Positions 55,958-64,000 of a DNA stretch of 64,000 nt are shown here, piece after piece. Within the stretch, counting starts at the first letter, position 1. Each line of letters starts with the position of its first letter. The notes beneath the pieces were generated by a model. That model worked only from the letters and a program-made list of their open reading frames with translations, made no database searches and was not told the origin of the DNA. The stretch comes from Caenimonas aquaedulcis (GTDB lineage Bacteria; Pseudomonadota; Gammaproteobacteria; Burkholderiales; Burkholderiaceae_C), in assembly GCF_015831345.1 (NCBI RefSeq), contig NZ_JADWYS010000001.1:3624618-3688617 (forward strand), read 5' to 3'. Made by a program: the position numbers and the translations under genes.

Positions 55958-56758
55958 TTAGTGGGGCGGCGGCGTCGCTGCGTTAAGGAACGTGCGCAGG
56001 TGGCCGAGCACCGCAGCCTGGCAGGGACGCTGCGAACAGCTGTCCGCCAAGGCATCGGGCCAGCCCGTTTCCTGGGGGATCATTCCGCTCGTGACGGCGA
56101 TGCCCGCGGCCTGCAGCCGCTGCGCATAGGCCACGGCCTCGTCGCGCATCGGGTCGTCCGCGGCGCTCAGGACGAGGGCGGGCGGCAGGCCGGCCAGCCG
56201 CGTCGCGTGGGCCGGCACCGCGTAGGGATGCTCGGCGTCGTTCGGCTTGCGCAGGTATTGCTGCCAGCCATCGGCCCACTTGCAGGCCGTGCCGCACGCC
56301 ATGGTTTCGCGCAGGGACGCCGTGCCCACGCACGGGTCCAGCATCGGCGCCACCAGGATCTGGCCGGCGAGCGGCGGATGGCCGCGGTCTCGCGCAACCA
56401 TCGCCACGGCCGCGGCCAGGTTGCCGCCCGCTTCGTCACCCGCCAGGTGCACGCGCGCACCGGCGCCGCCCAGTTTGGTGCGCTGCTTGTATATCCATTC
56501 CAGCGCGGCGTAGCCCGCTTCCACCGCATCGGGAAAGCGGTGTTCCGGGGCGAGCGGGTAGGCCACCGACACGACGACCGCGCCTGCCTCTTCCAGCAGG
56601 CGGGCCATGCACGCGCCGCTGTCGAGGTCGCCGCTCACGAAGGCGCCGCCGTGGAAGTGCAGCACCACCGGCGAGCCCGTCCCGGCGCGTTTGCGCCCGT
56701 AGATGCGCGCCTGCATCGGTGCGCGGCCGGGCGTATCGAGGGTGGTGTCCTTTTCCAT
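55958..56758 (-). CDS. HSL-type alpha/beta-hydrolase-fold protein lacking catalytic Ser and His
   Basis: 266 residues with the hormone-sensitive-lipase layout. Oxyanion motif 'HFHGGAFVSGD' (residues 34-44), 'VAYPLAPEHRFP' and the acid region 'DDPMRDEA' (Asp202) are preserved. The nucleophile elbow, normally GDSAGG, reads Gly-Asp-Glu-Ala-Gly-Gly with Glu109 for Ser. The segment where HSL enzymes have His ('GM.HGF') reads 'GMIPQETGWPDA', with no His. It is probably not an esterase of the usual kind. No Shine-Dalgarno is seen; TATATT sits 7 bases upstream. Divergent from the LysR gene. Confidence 0.8.
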   Translation of the reverse strand: MEKDTTLDTPGRAPMQARIYGRKRAGTGSPVVLHFHGGAFVSGDLDSGACMARLLEEAGAVVVSVAYPLAPEHRFPDAVEAGYAALEWIYKQRTKLGGAGARVHLAGDEAGGNLAAAVAMVARDRGHPPLAGQILVAPMLDPCVGTASLRETMACGTACKWADGWQQYLRKPNDAEHPYAVPAHATRLAGLPPALVLSAADDPMRDEAVAYAQRLQAAGIAVTSGMIPQETGWPDALADSCSQRPCQAAVLGHLRTFLNAATPPPH

Positions 56759-56814
56759 GCGTCGAATATAGGCACGCCCCGCCTGCGGATAAAGACCCCT
56801 CCCGCCAGTTCTGT

Positions 56815-56831
56815 GTTTCCAATCCGGGAAC
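56815..56831. promoter_or_regulatory. Candidate LysR-type binding box
   Basis: GTTTCC-AATCC-GGGAAC is an imperfect inverted repeat (one mismatch; inner TTCC-N6-GGAA perfect) in the 102-bp gap between the divergent hydrolase-like and LysR genes. LysR regulators typically bind such a partly symmetric site near their own promoter. Assignment is positional. Confidence 0.3.
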
Positions 56832-56860
56832 AATGCCGGGGTTGCGAGCCAGGAGGGCCG

Positions 56861-57778
56861 ATGGACCAGATACAGACGATGCGTGTGTTCGTGCGCGTGG
56901 TGGAAGCGGGCAGCTTCACCAAGGCGGCGGAGTCGCTCGCCCTCCCCAAGGGCACCGTGACGAAGCTCGTCCAGCACCTGGAAGGACGGCTGAAGGTCAA
57001 GCTGCTCAATCGCACCACGCGCCGCGTGACCGTCACACCCGACGGCGCGGCGTATTACGAGCGCACCGCGCGCCTGCTCAACGACCTGGACGACATCGAG
57101 GCCGGCATGGCCAACGCGCAGGCCTCGCCCAGCGGGCGGCTGCGCGTGGACGTGGGCGCATCGGTGGCGCGGCACATCGTGGTGCCCGCGCTGCCCGGCT
57201 TCTACGAGCGCTACCCGGACATCCAGCTGGACCTGGGCGTGAGCGACCGCGTGGTCGACCTGATCAGCGACAACGTGGACGCCGTGATCCGCGTGGGCGA
57301 CCTCACCGACCAGTCGCTCGTCGCGCGGCGCATCGGGAACCTGTCGCTGCTCACCGTGGCGTCGCCCGGCTACCTGAAGCTGCACGGCACGCCCCTGCAC
57401 CCCTCCGAGCTGGAGAACGGCAATCACCGCACGGTGAGCTTCTTTTCCTCCGCCACCGGGCGGCCGCATCCGCACGTCTTCGAGAAGGACGGCGAGACGC
57501 TGGAGCTCACCGCCCGCTACAAGGTCGCGGTGAACGACAGCAATGCGCACACCATGGCGATCCTGGCGGGCCTGGGCGTCTCGCAGACCGCGGTGTTCGC
57601 GGCGGCGCCCTACCTCGCCAGCGGCGAACTGGTGGAAGTCCTGGCGGACTGGAAGCGGCCGGCGCTGGCGGTGCACGTGGTGTATCCGCCCAACCGCCAC
57701 CTGAACGCCAAGACGCGCGCGTTCGTCGACTGGGCGGCCGAGCTGTTCGCGCGGCATCCGCACCTCACCCGGCCCTGA
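56861..57778 (+). CDS. LysR-family transcriptional regulator
   Basis: 305 residues. The N-terminal winged helix ('MRVFVRVVEAGSFTKAAESLALPKGTVTKLVQHLEGRLKVKLLNRTTRRVTVTPDG') is of the CrgA/DsdC-like LTTR branch; the C-terminal ligand domain starts 'GRLRVDVGASVARHIVVPALPGFYERYPDIQLDLGVSD'. Good AGGAGG ribosome site before the ATG. It probably controls the divergent hydrolase-like gene and perhaps the RND pump beyond it. Ligand unknown. Confidence 0.93.
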   Translation: MDQIQTMRVFVRVVEAGSFTKAAESLALPKGTVTKLVQHLEGRLKVKLLNRTTRRVTVTPDGAAYYERTARLLNDLDDIEAGMANAQASPSGRLRVDVGASVARHIVVPALPGFYERYPDIQLDLGVSDRVVDLISDNVDAVIRVGDLTDQSLVARRIGNLSLLTVASPGYLKLHGTPLHPSELENGNHRTVSFFSSATGRPHPHVFEKDGETLELTARYKVAVNDSNAHTMAILAGLGVSQTAVFAAAPYLASGELVEVLADWKRPALAVHVVYPPNRHLNAKTRAFVDWAAELFARHPHLTRP

Positions 57779-57837
57779 GCCGATCCGAAGCGAATCGAAC
57801 TTGCGCCCGCGCGCGCACTCGGGTCCAATCTCGGGCC

Positions 57838-59397
57838 ATGACCGGCGCCGGCCCGCTCCCCCTCAACGTGTCCGCCCCCCGCGAGCGCGAGGCGCGCCTG
57901 CGCCAGTACGCGGGGGCGTTCGAGGACGCGCTGGTGGGCATGACGGTGCTCGGGCTGGACCACAAGCGGCTGGCCGTGAACCGCGCGTTCTGCCAGTTCG
58001 TCGGCTACAGCGCGCAGGAGCTCGAAGGGATGTCCATGCGCGAGCTTGTGCACCCGGAGGACATCGACGAGGACTGGCGGCAGTTCGCGCTCCTGCTCGA
58101 CGGCGCCAAGGAAAGCTACCGGCGCGACAAGCGCTACATGCACAAGCATGGGCATGCGGTGTGGGCCGACTTCAGCTGCACGCTCGCGCGGGACCATCAG
58201 GGCGCGCCGCTCTTTTTCGTGACGCAGGTGCTGGACATCACCGAACGCAAGGGCGCGGAGCAGCAGCTGCGCGACATGCAGTCGATGCTGCACCTGGCCG
58301 CCCAGGTGGGCCGCCTCGGTGCCTGGGCGTGGGAAGTGGGCTCGCCCACGCTCGCATGGTCCGCCGAGGCTTGCGCCATCTACGAAGTGCCCCCCGGCTT
58401 CATGCCCACGCCGCACCAGGCCGTGGACTTCACGGTGCCTGCGCAGAGGGAGAGCCTGCGCGCGACGATCGCGCAGTGCCTGCGCAGCGGGAGCCCCTTC
58501 GACACGGAGGTCGAGATCGTCGCCGCGCGGGGCCGCCGGCTGTGGGTGCGGGTGATCTGCGAGGCCGAGTGGGACGGCTCGGGGCAGGTGCGGCGCCTTC
58601 AGGGCGCGGTGCAGGACATCTCGGAGGCCCGTGCCGCGCGCCACGAGATCCTGCGGCTCAACGCCGAGCTGGAGGAACGCGTGCTGCAGCGCACCGCCCA
58701 GCTGGAATCGGCCAATCGCGAGCTGGAAGCGTTCTCCTATTCGATCGCGCACGACCTGCGCGGTCCGCTCAGCTCGATCGACGGGTTCAGCAATACGCTG
58801 GAAGCCAGCGCGGGCGCGGTGCTCGACGAAAAATCGCTGCACTACCTGCGGCGCATCCGCGCCGGCGTGCGCCAGCTGAGCGATCTCACGGACGGCCTGC
58901 TGTCGCTCGCCCACCTCTCGCGTGCGGACCTGCAGCCGGCCGGGATCGACCTCGCGCAACTCGCGCGGCGCGAGATCGATGCGATGCGCCGCCGCGACCC
59001 GCATCGTGTCGTGCATGTCGTCATTCCGCAGGTGTTGCCGGTCCGCGGCGATGCGCGGCTGGTGTCGCAGGCGCTGTTCCACCTGCTCGACAATGCCTGG
59101 AAGTTCACCTCGAAGCGCGAGAGCGCGCACATCGAGCTGGGCAGCAAGGCGGGCCCCGACGGCGAGGCGATCTACTTCGTGCGCGACGACGGCGTGGGCT
59201 TCGACATGGCCTACGCGTCAAAGATGTTCGAGGCCTTCCACCGCATCCACGCGGCCGACGACTTCCCGGGCGTGGGCCTGGGGCTCGCGGTGGTGCAACG
59301 GATCGTCTCGCGCCACGGGGGGCGCGTCTGGGGCGAGGCCGCGCCCGGGCTGGGCGCGACGATCTACTTCACGTTGGGCCGGCCTACACGTTCATGA
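57838..59397 (+). CDS. Cytosolic PAS-domain sensor histidine kinase
   Basis: 519 residues and no membrane segments. First PAS domain at about 25-140 ('[39 protein letters not shown]', ending '[14 protein letters not shown]'), second PAS at about 150-265 ('[13 protein letters not shown]'). Then a coiled coil and HisKA '[21 protein letters not shown]' with the phospho-His, and HATPase '[13 protein letters not shown]', '[10 protein letters not shown]', '[13 protein letters not shown]'. It resembles bacteriophytochrome-type kinases without the chromophore domain. No partner regulator is adjacent. Its 3' end overlaps the convergent aldehyde dehydrogenase by 14 bp. Confidence 0.92.
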   Translation: MTGAGPLPLNVSAPREREARLRQYAGAFEDALVGMTVLGLDHKRLAVNRAFCQFVGYSAQELEGMSMRELVHPEDIDEDWRQFALLLDGAKESYRRDKRYMHKHGHAVWADFSCTLARDHQGAPLFFVTQVLDITERKGAEQQLRDMQSMLHLAAQVGRLGAWAWEVGSPTLAWSAEACAIYEVPPGFMPTPHQAVDFTVPAQRESLRATIAQCLRSGSPFDTEVEIVAARGRRLWVRVICEAEWDGSGQVRRLQGAVQDISEARAARHEILRLNAELEERVLQRTAQLESANRELEAFSYSIAHDLRGPLSSIDGFSNTLEASAGAVLDEKSLHYLRRIRAGVRQLSDLTDGLLSLAHLSRADLQPAGIDLAQLARREIDAMRRRDPHRVVHVVIPQVLPVRGDARLVSQALFHLLDNAWKFTSKRESAHIELGSKAGPDGEAIYFVRDDGVGFDMAYASKMFEAFHRIHAADDFPGVGLGLAVVQRIVSRHGGRVWGEAAPGLGATIYFTLGRPTRS

Positions 59398-60823
59398 TGG
59401 TGACGGCGCGCGCATTGAGGTACGCGTCCATCGCCTCGGGGCCGCCCTCGGAGCCGTAGCCGGAATCCTTCACGCCGCCGAAAGGCATCTCGGCCGAGGG
59501 GAGGGCGGGCATGTTGATCCACATCATGCCGACTTCCACCTTGCGGGCGAGCAGGTCCGCGTTCTTCAGGGACTTGGTGAAGCCGTAGCCTGCCAGGCCG
59601 TAGGGCAGGCGGTTGGATTCGGCGATCGCCTCTTCCAGCGTGTTGAAGCCGCGAATCGCGGCCATCGGGCCGAAGGGCTCGTCATTGAACACCCTGGCTT
59701 CGAGCGGCACGTCCGTGAGGATGGTGGGCTGCCAGAAGTTGCCGGAGTCGCCGATGCGCTCGCCGCCCGTGGCGACGGTCGCGCCGTGCTTCACCGCGTC
59801 CTGCGTGAATTCGGCCATCGCGGTCACGCGGCGCGGGTTCGCGAGCGGGCCCATGGTCGTGCCTTCCTCGGCGCCGTTGCCGACCTTGAGGCTTTGCGAG
59901 TACTGCACCAGCGCGGCCGCGAAGTCCTTCTTGATGCTCTCGTGCACCAGGAAGCGCGTGGGCGAGATGCACACCTGGCCCGCGTTGCGGAACTTGGCCG
60001 CGCCGGCGGACTTGACGGCCAGCGCGATGTCCGCGTCTTCCGCGACGATCACCGGGGCGTGGCCGCCGAGCTCCATGGTCACGCGCTTCATGTACTTGCC
60101 CGCGAGCGCGGCGAGCTGCTTGCCCACCGGCGTGGAGCCGGTGAAGGTGATCTTGCGGATCACCGGGTGCGGGATCAGGTAGTTGGAGATGTCGGCCGGG
60201 TTGCCGTACACCAGGCCCAGCACGCCGGGCGGCAGGCCGGCGTCGTGGAAGGCGCGGATCAGCTCGGCGGGCGCGGCCGGGGTTTCTTCCGGCGCCTTCA
60301 CGATCATCGAGCAGCCGGTGGCGAGCGCGGCGGCCATCTTGCGCACCACCTGGTTGATCGGGAAGTTCCACGGGGTGAACGCGGCGACGGGGCCGACCGG
60401 GTCCTTCAGGACCATCTGGCGCGCGGCGAGGTTGAAGCGCGACGGCACGATGCGGCCGTAGGTGCGCAGGCCTTCGTCGGCGAACCATTCGATGATGTCG
60501 GCGGCGGCCATGGCCTCGCCCTTGGCTTCGACCAGGGGCTTGCCCTGCTCCTGCGTGAGGATCGCGCCGATGGCGGCCGCGCGCTCGCGCATCAGGCCGG
60601 CGGCCTTGCGCATGATCTTGTTGCGCTCGATGGCGGGCGTGTCACGCCATTTTTCGAACCCCTTGACCGTGGCGGACAGCGCGCGGTCCAGGTCGGCGGT
60701 GGACGCATGCGCGACGCGGCCGATTTCCTTGCCGGTGGCCGGGTTGAAGACGGCGATGGTCTTGCCGTCCGCGGCATCCTGCCACTCGCCGTTGATGAAG
60801 AGTTGGGTGTTGGGGTAGCTCAT
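59384..60823 (-). CDS. NAD(P)-dependent aldehyde dehydrogenase, succinate-semialdehyde-dehydrogenase-like
   Basis: 479 residues, ALDH superfamily. '[34 protein letters not shown]' binds cofactor, '[14 protein letters not shown]', the general base Glu in '[11 protein letters not shown]', the catalytic Cys in '[12 protein letters not shown]', and '[11 protein letters not shown]'. Closest in pattern to GabD/SSADH-type enzymes, but related ALDHs for other semialdehydes look alike. An 'AGAGGA' ribosome site precedes the ATG. It is alone with the hybrid kinase upstream on the same strand, separated by a repeat. Confidence 0.9.
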   Translation of the reverse strand: MSYPNTQLFINGEWQDAADGKTIAVFNPATGKEIGRVAHASTADLDRALSATVKGFEKWRDTPAIERNKIMRKAAGLMRERAAAIGAILTQEQGKPLVEAKGEAMAAADIIEWFADEGLRTYGRIVPSRFNLAARQMVLKDPVGPVAAFTPWNFPINQVVRKMAAALATGCSMIVKAPEETPAAPAELIRAFHDAGLPPGVLGLVYGNPADISNYLIPHPVIRKITFTGSTPVGKQLAALAGKYMKRVTMELGGHAPVIVAEDADIALAVKSAGAAKFRNAGQVCISPTRFLVHESIKKDFAAALVQYSQSLKVGNGAEEGTTMGPLANPRRVTAMAEFTQDAVKHGATVATGGERIGDSGNFWQPTILTDVPLEARVFNDEPFGPMAAIRGFNTLEEAIAESNRLPYGLAGYGFTKSLKNADLLARKVEVGMMWINMPALPSAEMPFGGVKDSGYGSEGGPEAMDAYLNARAVTIMNV

Positions 60824-60896
60824 CGCGTGATTCCTCTAAAAACGGGGTCGAATCCGGGATTGTCCGGCAAATGGGTTCCAGGCGCTCGCCGGCTAC

Positions 60897-60970
60897 TTTT
60901 GGACGCAGAGGACGCAGAGGACGCAGAGGACGCAGAGGACGCGAAGGTTACGCGGAGGGCGCGGAGCTTA
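60897..60970. repeat. Partial copy 3 of the ACGCAGAGG repeat (tandem 9-mers)
   Basis: Four perfect direct copies of GGACGCAGA (60901-60936) are followed by GGACGCGAA and 'GGTTACGCGGAGGGCGCGG', which matches the right-hand order of units in copy 2. There is no opposing arm, so it is one half of the palindromic element, expanded in tandem. It supplies the stop codon and last residues of the hybrid kinase gene. Confidence 0.85.
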
Positions 60971-63182
60971 GCTTTGCCAGCAGCGGCTCAAGGGCTGCCA
61001 GGTCGATCGGTTTTGTCAGGTGTTCGTCGAAGCCGGCCTCGGCGGACCTGCGGCGGTCGTCGGCGCTACCCCAGCCGGTGACGGCGATCAGCACGGTGCG
61101 GGCGAAACGCGGGTCCGCGCGCAGCTGCCGGGCGACCTGGTAGCCGCTGATGCCGGGCAGGCCGATGTCCAGCAGCACGACGTCGGGACGGAAGGCCTCG
61201 GCCGCCGCCTGCACGTCCTCGCCGGTGAAGACGGTCTTCGTGCTGCGGCCCGTCATTTCCAGCACCGTGGCCAGCGTTTCCGCGGCGTCCTCGTTGTCGT
61301 CCACCACCAGCACCTTCATGCCGCCGGCGGGCGCGGCAGCCACCGGCTCCTGCGGCTCGGCCACCGGCGCGGCGCGCAGCAGGCAGGGGATGCGGATGGT
61401 GAAGCGGCTGCCCTGGCCGGGGCCGTCGCTGTGCGCCGTGACGGTGCCGCGGTGCAGCTCGACCAGGCTGCGCACCAGGTACAGGCCGATGCCCAATCCG
61501 CCCTGCGCGCGGTCGAGCGTGCGGCCCACCTGCGTGAAGAGGGAGAACACGGTTTCCAGCATCTCGGGCGGGATGCCGACGCCGTCGTCGCTCACCTCGA
61601 TCACCGCGGCGCCGCCCTCCTGCCGCGCCTCGAGCTTCACGTGGCCGCGCGGCGGTGTGTACTTGGCGGCGTTGTTGAGGAGGTTGCCCACGGCCTGCGC
61701 GATACGTGTCGCATCGCCCATCAGCTCGATGTCCGGCGCCGGCAGCCGCACGGTCAGCTCGTGGCCGCGCGCCTCCATCGCGGGGCGGCTGATCTCCACC
61801 GCGCTTTCCAGCGCGCCGGAGAGGCGGATGCGGCCCGGCTCCAGCCGGATCTTGCCGCTGTTGATGCGCGAGATGTCCAGCAGGTCGTCGATGAGGCGGA
61901 TCATGTGCGCGAGCTGCCGCTCCATGGTGTCGCGCGCGCGCTGCGACGCCGGGCCGTTGGCGGTGTCCTTCTTGAGGATTTCCAGGCCCGTGCGGATCGG
62001 GGCGAGCGGGTTGCGCAGCTCATGCGCGAGCGTGGCGATGAATTCGTCCTTCGCGCGGTTGGACTCCTGCAGCACCTGCTCGGCCATCTTGCGTTCGGTC
62101 ACGTCGATCACCGAGCCCGCCATGCGGAAGGCCTTGCCCATCGCGTTGCGCTGCGCCATGCCGGTGACGAGGAACCAGCGCCATTCCCCCGATTTCAGCC
62201 GCAGCCTGCACTCGAACTGGTAGGGCGCGTCGTGCGCGATGTGGTCGCGCAGGGCGCTGCGGATGCGCGGCACGTCGTCCGCATGCATGATGTTCACGAG
62301 CGAGCTGGGCAGGTCGGGGAACTCCTGCGCGTCGTAGCCGAGCAGCGCCTTGAAACGCGGGGAATAGAACATGGTGTCGGCCACCATGTCCCAGTCCCAG
62401 AGGCCCGCGCTCGAGCCGCGCACCGCGAGCTGGTAGCGCTCGTCGCTCTGCTGCAGCGCCTCGTTCGCCTGCTGCAGCGTCTGCGCGCGCAGCGCGAGTT
62501 CGTCGAGCATCGCGTTGAACACGCCGGCCAGCTCGCCGATCTCGTCGTCGTCCTCGATCGGCGCGCGCGCGGCGAGGCTTTCCCCGTGGCGGATCTGCCG
62601 CGCGACTTCGCTGATGGCCAGCAGCGGGCCGGTCAATGCGGCCTGCAGGCGGTTGGAGAGCAGGAGCGCCGCGACCAGGCTGCCCGTGAGCACCATGGCC
62701 AGCACGCCGAGGTAGTCGAAGGCGCGGTCCAGCAGCTCGTGGCGGGCCTGCAGGTACATCATGCCCACGGGCTCCTTGCCCATGAGCACGGGCCGCCACA
62801 CGCTGACCCATTGCGAATCGAAGCTCACGCCGGGCGTGCCGGCCACGGACGGCACGGCGACCCCCTCGGCGGCCGTGTCGACATAAGACGCGAAAAGCTT
62901 GCCCTTCGCGCCGTAGAGCGCGGCGGCGGCGAGGTTGGGCTTCAGGCGCAGCACGCGAAGGTTTTCCGCGGCGACGCGGGGGTCGTCGAAGGAGAGCGCG
63001 GGCCCGTTGACGAGGCCCATGATGTCGGCCTGGGTGACGAGGTCGTTCTCGATCGAGCGCAGCTCGCTGCGCAGGTCGAACAGCACGAGCGCGATGCCGG
63101 CGATGAGCAGCGCGGCGAGCGTGGTGGCCAGCAGGATGAAGTTGAGCTTCTGCCTGATCGAGCGCACGGCGGGCAGCTTCAT
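60948..63182 (-). CDS. Hybrid sensor histidine kinase with CHASE8-type sensor, HAMP, PAS and receiver
   Basis: 744 residues. TM1 ('FILLATTLAALLIAGIALVLF', about 15-35), a CHASE8-like periplasmic domain ('SIENDLVTQADIMGLVNGPALSFDD' region), TM2 (about 158-178), HAMP, PAS (about 250-370), HisKA 'EFIATLAHELRNPLAPIRTGLEIL', HATPase 'LLNNAAKYTPPRG' and 'GGLGIGLYLVRSLV', and a C-terminal receiver with Asp in 'VVLLDIGLPGISGY'. The start overlaps the YfiR-like gene by ATGA. CHASE8-HAMP is the input half of YfiN-type diguanylate cyclases, here joined to a kinase. The last residues 'SSAPSA' and stop come from a repeat. Confidence 0.93.
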   Translation of the reverse strand: MKLPAVRSIRQKLNFILLATTLAALLIAGIALVLFDLRSELRSIENDLVTQADIMGLVNGPALSFDDPRVAAENLRVLRLKPNLAAAALYGAKGKLFASYVDTAAEGVAVPSVAGTPGVSFDSQWVSVWRPVLMGKEPVGMMYLQARHELLDRAFDYLGVLAMVLTGSLVAALLLSNRLQAALTGPLLAISEVARQIRHGESLAARAPIEDDDEIGELAGVFNAMLDELALRAQTLQQANEALQQSDERYQLAVRGSSAGLWDWDMVADTMFYSPRFKALLGYDAQEFPDLPSSLVNIMHADDVPRIRSALRDHIAHDAPYQFECRLRLKSGEWRWFLVTGMAQRNAMGKAFRMAGSVIDVTERKMAEQVLQESNRAKDEFIATLAHELRNPLAPIRTGLEILKKDTANGPASQRARDTMERQLAHMIRLIDDLLDISRINSGKIRLEPGRIRLSGALESAVEISRPAMEARGHELTVRLPAPDIELMGDATRIAQAVGNLLNNAAKYTPPRGHVKLEARQEGGAAVIEVSDDGVGIPPEMLETVFSLFTQVGRTLDRAQGGLGIGLYLVRSLVELHRGTVTAHSDGPGQGSRFTIRIPCLLRAAPVAEPQEPVAAAPAGGMKVLVVDDNEDAAETLATVLEMTGRSTKTVFTGEDVQAAAEAFRPDVVLLDIGLPGISGYQVARQLRADPRFARTVLIAVTGWGSADDRRRSAEAGFDEHLTKPIDLAALEPLLAKLSSAPSA

Positions 63183-63724
63183 CGCGCGCGGCCCTCCACC
63201 GATTGCGCGACGGCGAGCAGGCGCGCGCTCAGCTTGATGCCGCGTGTGTCCGCGGCGGTGAGCGAAGCCGCGAACCGCACGCGGCCGCCCTCGGTGATGA
63301 AGTTGATGACGCCGCCATGCTGCAGGCCGTCCGCCTGGGAGGTCACGACGAGCACGGGCCGGGTGACCGTGTCCAGCAGCTCCTGCAGCCGGCTTTCGCG
63401 GCGCGGCGCCACGTACAGCACATGGAGGCCGGCACCGGCCGCGCTGTCCGCGACCCGGCGAACGATGACGGGATGCCCCTCGACCTGGCGGCCGGCGGCC
63501 AGTCGTTCGAGGTCCGCGGCGATGGCTTCGTCGCCCGCGACGCCGATGACGATGGGCTGGTCCGGGCGCGCGAACACGCCCGCGGGCCATTCCACGAAAG
63601 CGCCGAACTTGAGGAGGAAGGCCGCCTTGACCGAGGACTCCGTGGGCGCCTGCGCCCATGCCTGCGGCGCGGGGAGACCCAGCGCAACCAGCACGAGAAG
63701 GAAATGGGCAAGCAGTTGGCGCAT
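63179..63724 (-). CDS. YfiR-family (DUF4154) periplasmic protein
   Basis: 181 residues. Signal peptide 'LLAHFLLVLVALGLPAPQAWAQA' at 1-27, then the YfiR/DUF4154 fold: 'VKAAFLLKFGAFVEWPA', 'IVIGVAGDEAIAADLERLA', 'VLYVAPRRESRLQELL', 'GGVINFITEGGRVRFAASL'. In Pseudomonas YfiR restrains YfiN by binding its periplasmic domain in response to redox/envelope stress. Here it is coupled (ATGA) to a CHASE8-bearing kinase, the probable partner. The start at 63724 is set by the signal peptide. Confidence 0.9.
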   Translation of the reverse strand: MRQLLAHFLLVLVALGLPAPQAWAQAPTESSVKAAFLLKFGAFVEWPAGVFARPDQPIVIGVAGDEAIAADLERLAAGRQVEGHPVIVRRVADSAAGAGLHVLYVAPRRESRLQELLDTVTRPVLVVTSQADGLQHGGVINFITEGGRVRFAASLTAADTRGIKLSARLLAVAQSVEGRAR

Positions 63725-63854
63725 GGGGAGGACGGAGCGCCTGAGTATAGGAGCGGCATTCGCCGCGGTGGTGACATGACCGTGCGATCCGAGCCCGATT
63801 TCCCCGCGGCCCTCCACGACGGGCAGGGTAAGTGGGTCTCGACGGCGCCGGGGC

Positions 63855-63884
63855 TTACATCGTGTCCTGATTGCAACGTATAGT
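63855..63884 (+). promoter_or_regulatory. Candidate sigma-70 promoter for the gene at 63918
   Basis: TTACAT (63855-63860), an 18-bp spacer and TATAGT (63879-63884) resemble -35 and -10 elements, about 34 bp before the next start codon, which has GAGGAG upstream. The -35 match is weak. Confidence 0.4.
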
Positions 63885-63917
63885 CTCAACTCCAATCACA
63901 TGCCGCGAGGAGCTGCC

Positions 63918-64000
63918 ATGGCCAAGTTCGGATTCGACCAGGATGCATTGATCCAACAATTCGCCGAAGCTTCGGCGCGGCAGGGCGAACAGCTGCGCAC
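63918..64000 (+). CDS. Start of a gene cut by the window end (product unknown)
   Basis: ATG at 63918 preceded by GAGGAG at a proper distance; open to the end of the window (27 codons, start 'MAKFGFDQDALIQQF'). The Gln/Ala-rich amphipathic start would fit a phasin-like or other helical cytosolic protein, but the piece is too short to assign. Confidence 0.5.
   Translation, partial: MAKFGFDQDALIQQFAEASARQGEQLR

Noticed and set aside
60901..60945. CRISPR-like short repeats
   Set aside because: The units are contiguous 9-mers without spacers and belong to the dispersed palindromic repeat family; no cas genes are nearby.

Overview
The window is about 64 kb of GC-rich, densely packed bacterial chromosome. 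It probably comes from a Comamonadaceae-type betaproteobacterium (Burkholderiales; Ramlibacter/Variovorax-like). This rests on gene content (argB next to slmA, the DctPQM/sugar-acid locus, the beta-oxidation operon, DUF3570/ApbE, two NodT-type RND pumps), very high GC, and a dispersed 'ACGCAGAGG' palindromic repeat. It is inference from family knowledge, not a database match. I see no rRNA, tRNA, phage, integron or CRISPR array, and no gene-free stretch longer than about 240 bp.

Layout. 1-7.2 kb is a surface polysaccharide and secretion block. It holds the tail of one secreted protein, a serralysin-type metalloprotease, the dTDP-L-rhamnose operon rfbBDAC (minus strand, every junction overlapping by 4 bp), a family-2 glycosyltransferase and a WecA-like initiating transferase. 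7.2-14.7 kb is a plus-strand run. It starts with argB and continues into a compact periplasmic redox locus: TlpA-like thioredoxin, DUF4266 lipoprotein, DUF3570 outer-membrane barrel, ApbE flavin transferase, response regulator and histidine kinase. slmA and pdeM follow. The DUF3570 barrel carries a textbook ApbE flavinylation motif (Asp-x-x-Ser-Gly-Ala-Thr), the most interesting signal in the window.

14.9-23.8 kb is a sugar-acid catabolic locus. A GntR/FCD repressor sits above a TRAP transporter, a UxaA-family dehydratase and an Ldh-family dehydrogenase on the minus strand; two SDR dehydrogenases and an FAH-family hydrolase diverge on the plus strand. An O-antigen-ligase-like membrane protein follows. 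25.1-35.2 kb is a TetR-headed beta-oxidation operon (acyl-CoA dehydrogenase, FadN-type bifunctional enzyme, thiolase, thioesterase, SDR, DsbA-like isomerase, crotonase, SDR). 35.2-44.1 kb holds small modules: a BrnTA toxin-antitoxin, an extradiol dioxygenase with an esterase, two YCII/DGPF proteins with an ECF42-type sigma factor, a FecR/DUF6600 protein with a long Pro/Ala tail, an FMN reductase and small hypotheticals.

44.2-55.9 kb has two complete RND efflux systems placed tail to tail. The plus-strand permease lacks two classical proton-relay residues; the minus-strand one keeps them. 55.9-64 kb has a hydrolase-fold protein lacking its catalytic Ser and His, a divergent LysR regulator, a PAS histidine kinase, an aldehyde dehydrogenase, and a YfiR-like protein coupled to a CHASE8-type hybrid histidine kinase. 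The last gene is cut by the window end.

Themes: translational coupling is pervasive (ten ATGA/GTGA overlaps); three convergent gene pairs end in an identical abutting TGA/TCA junction; three copies of one palindromic repeat family occur.
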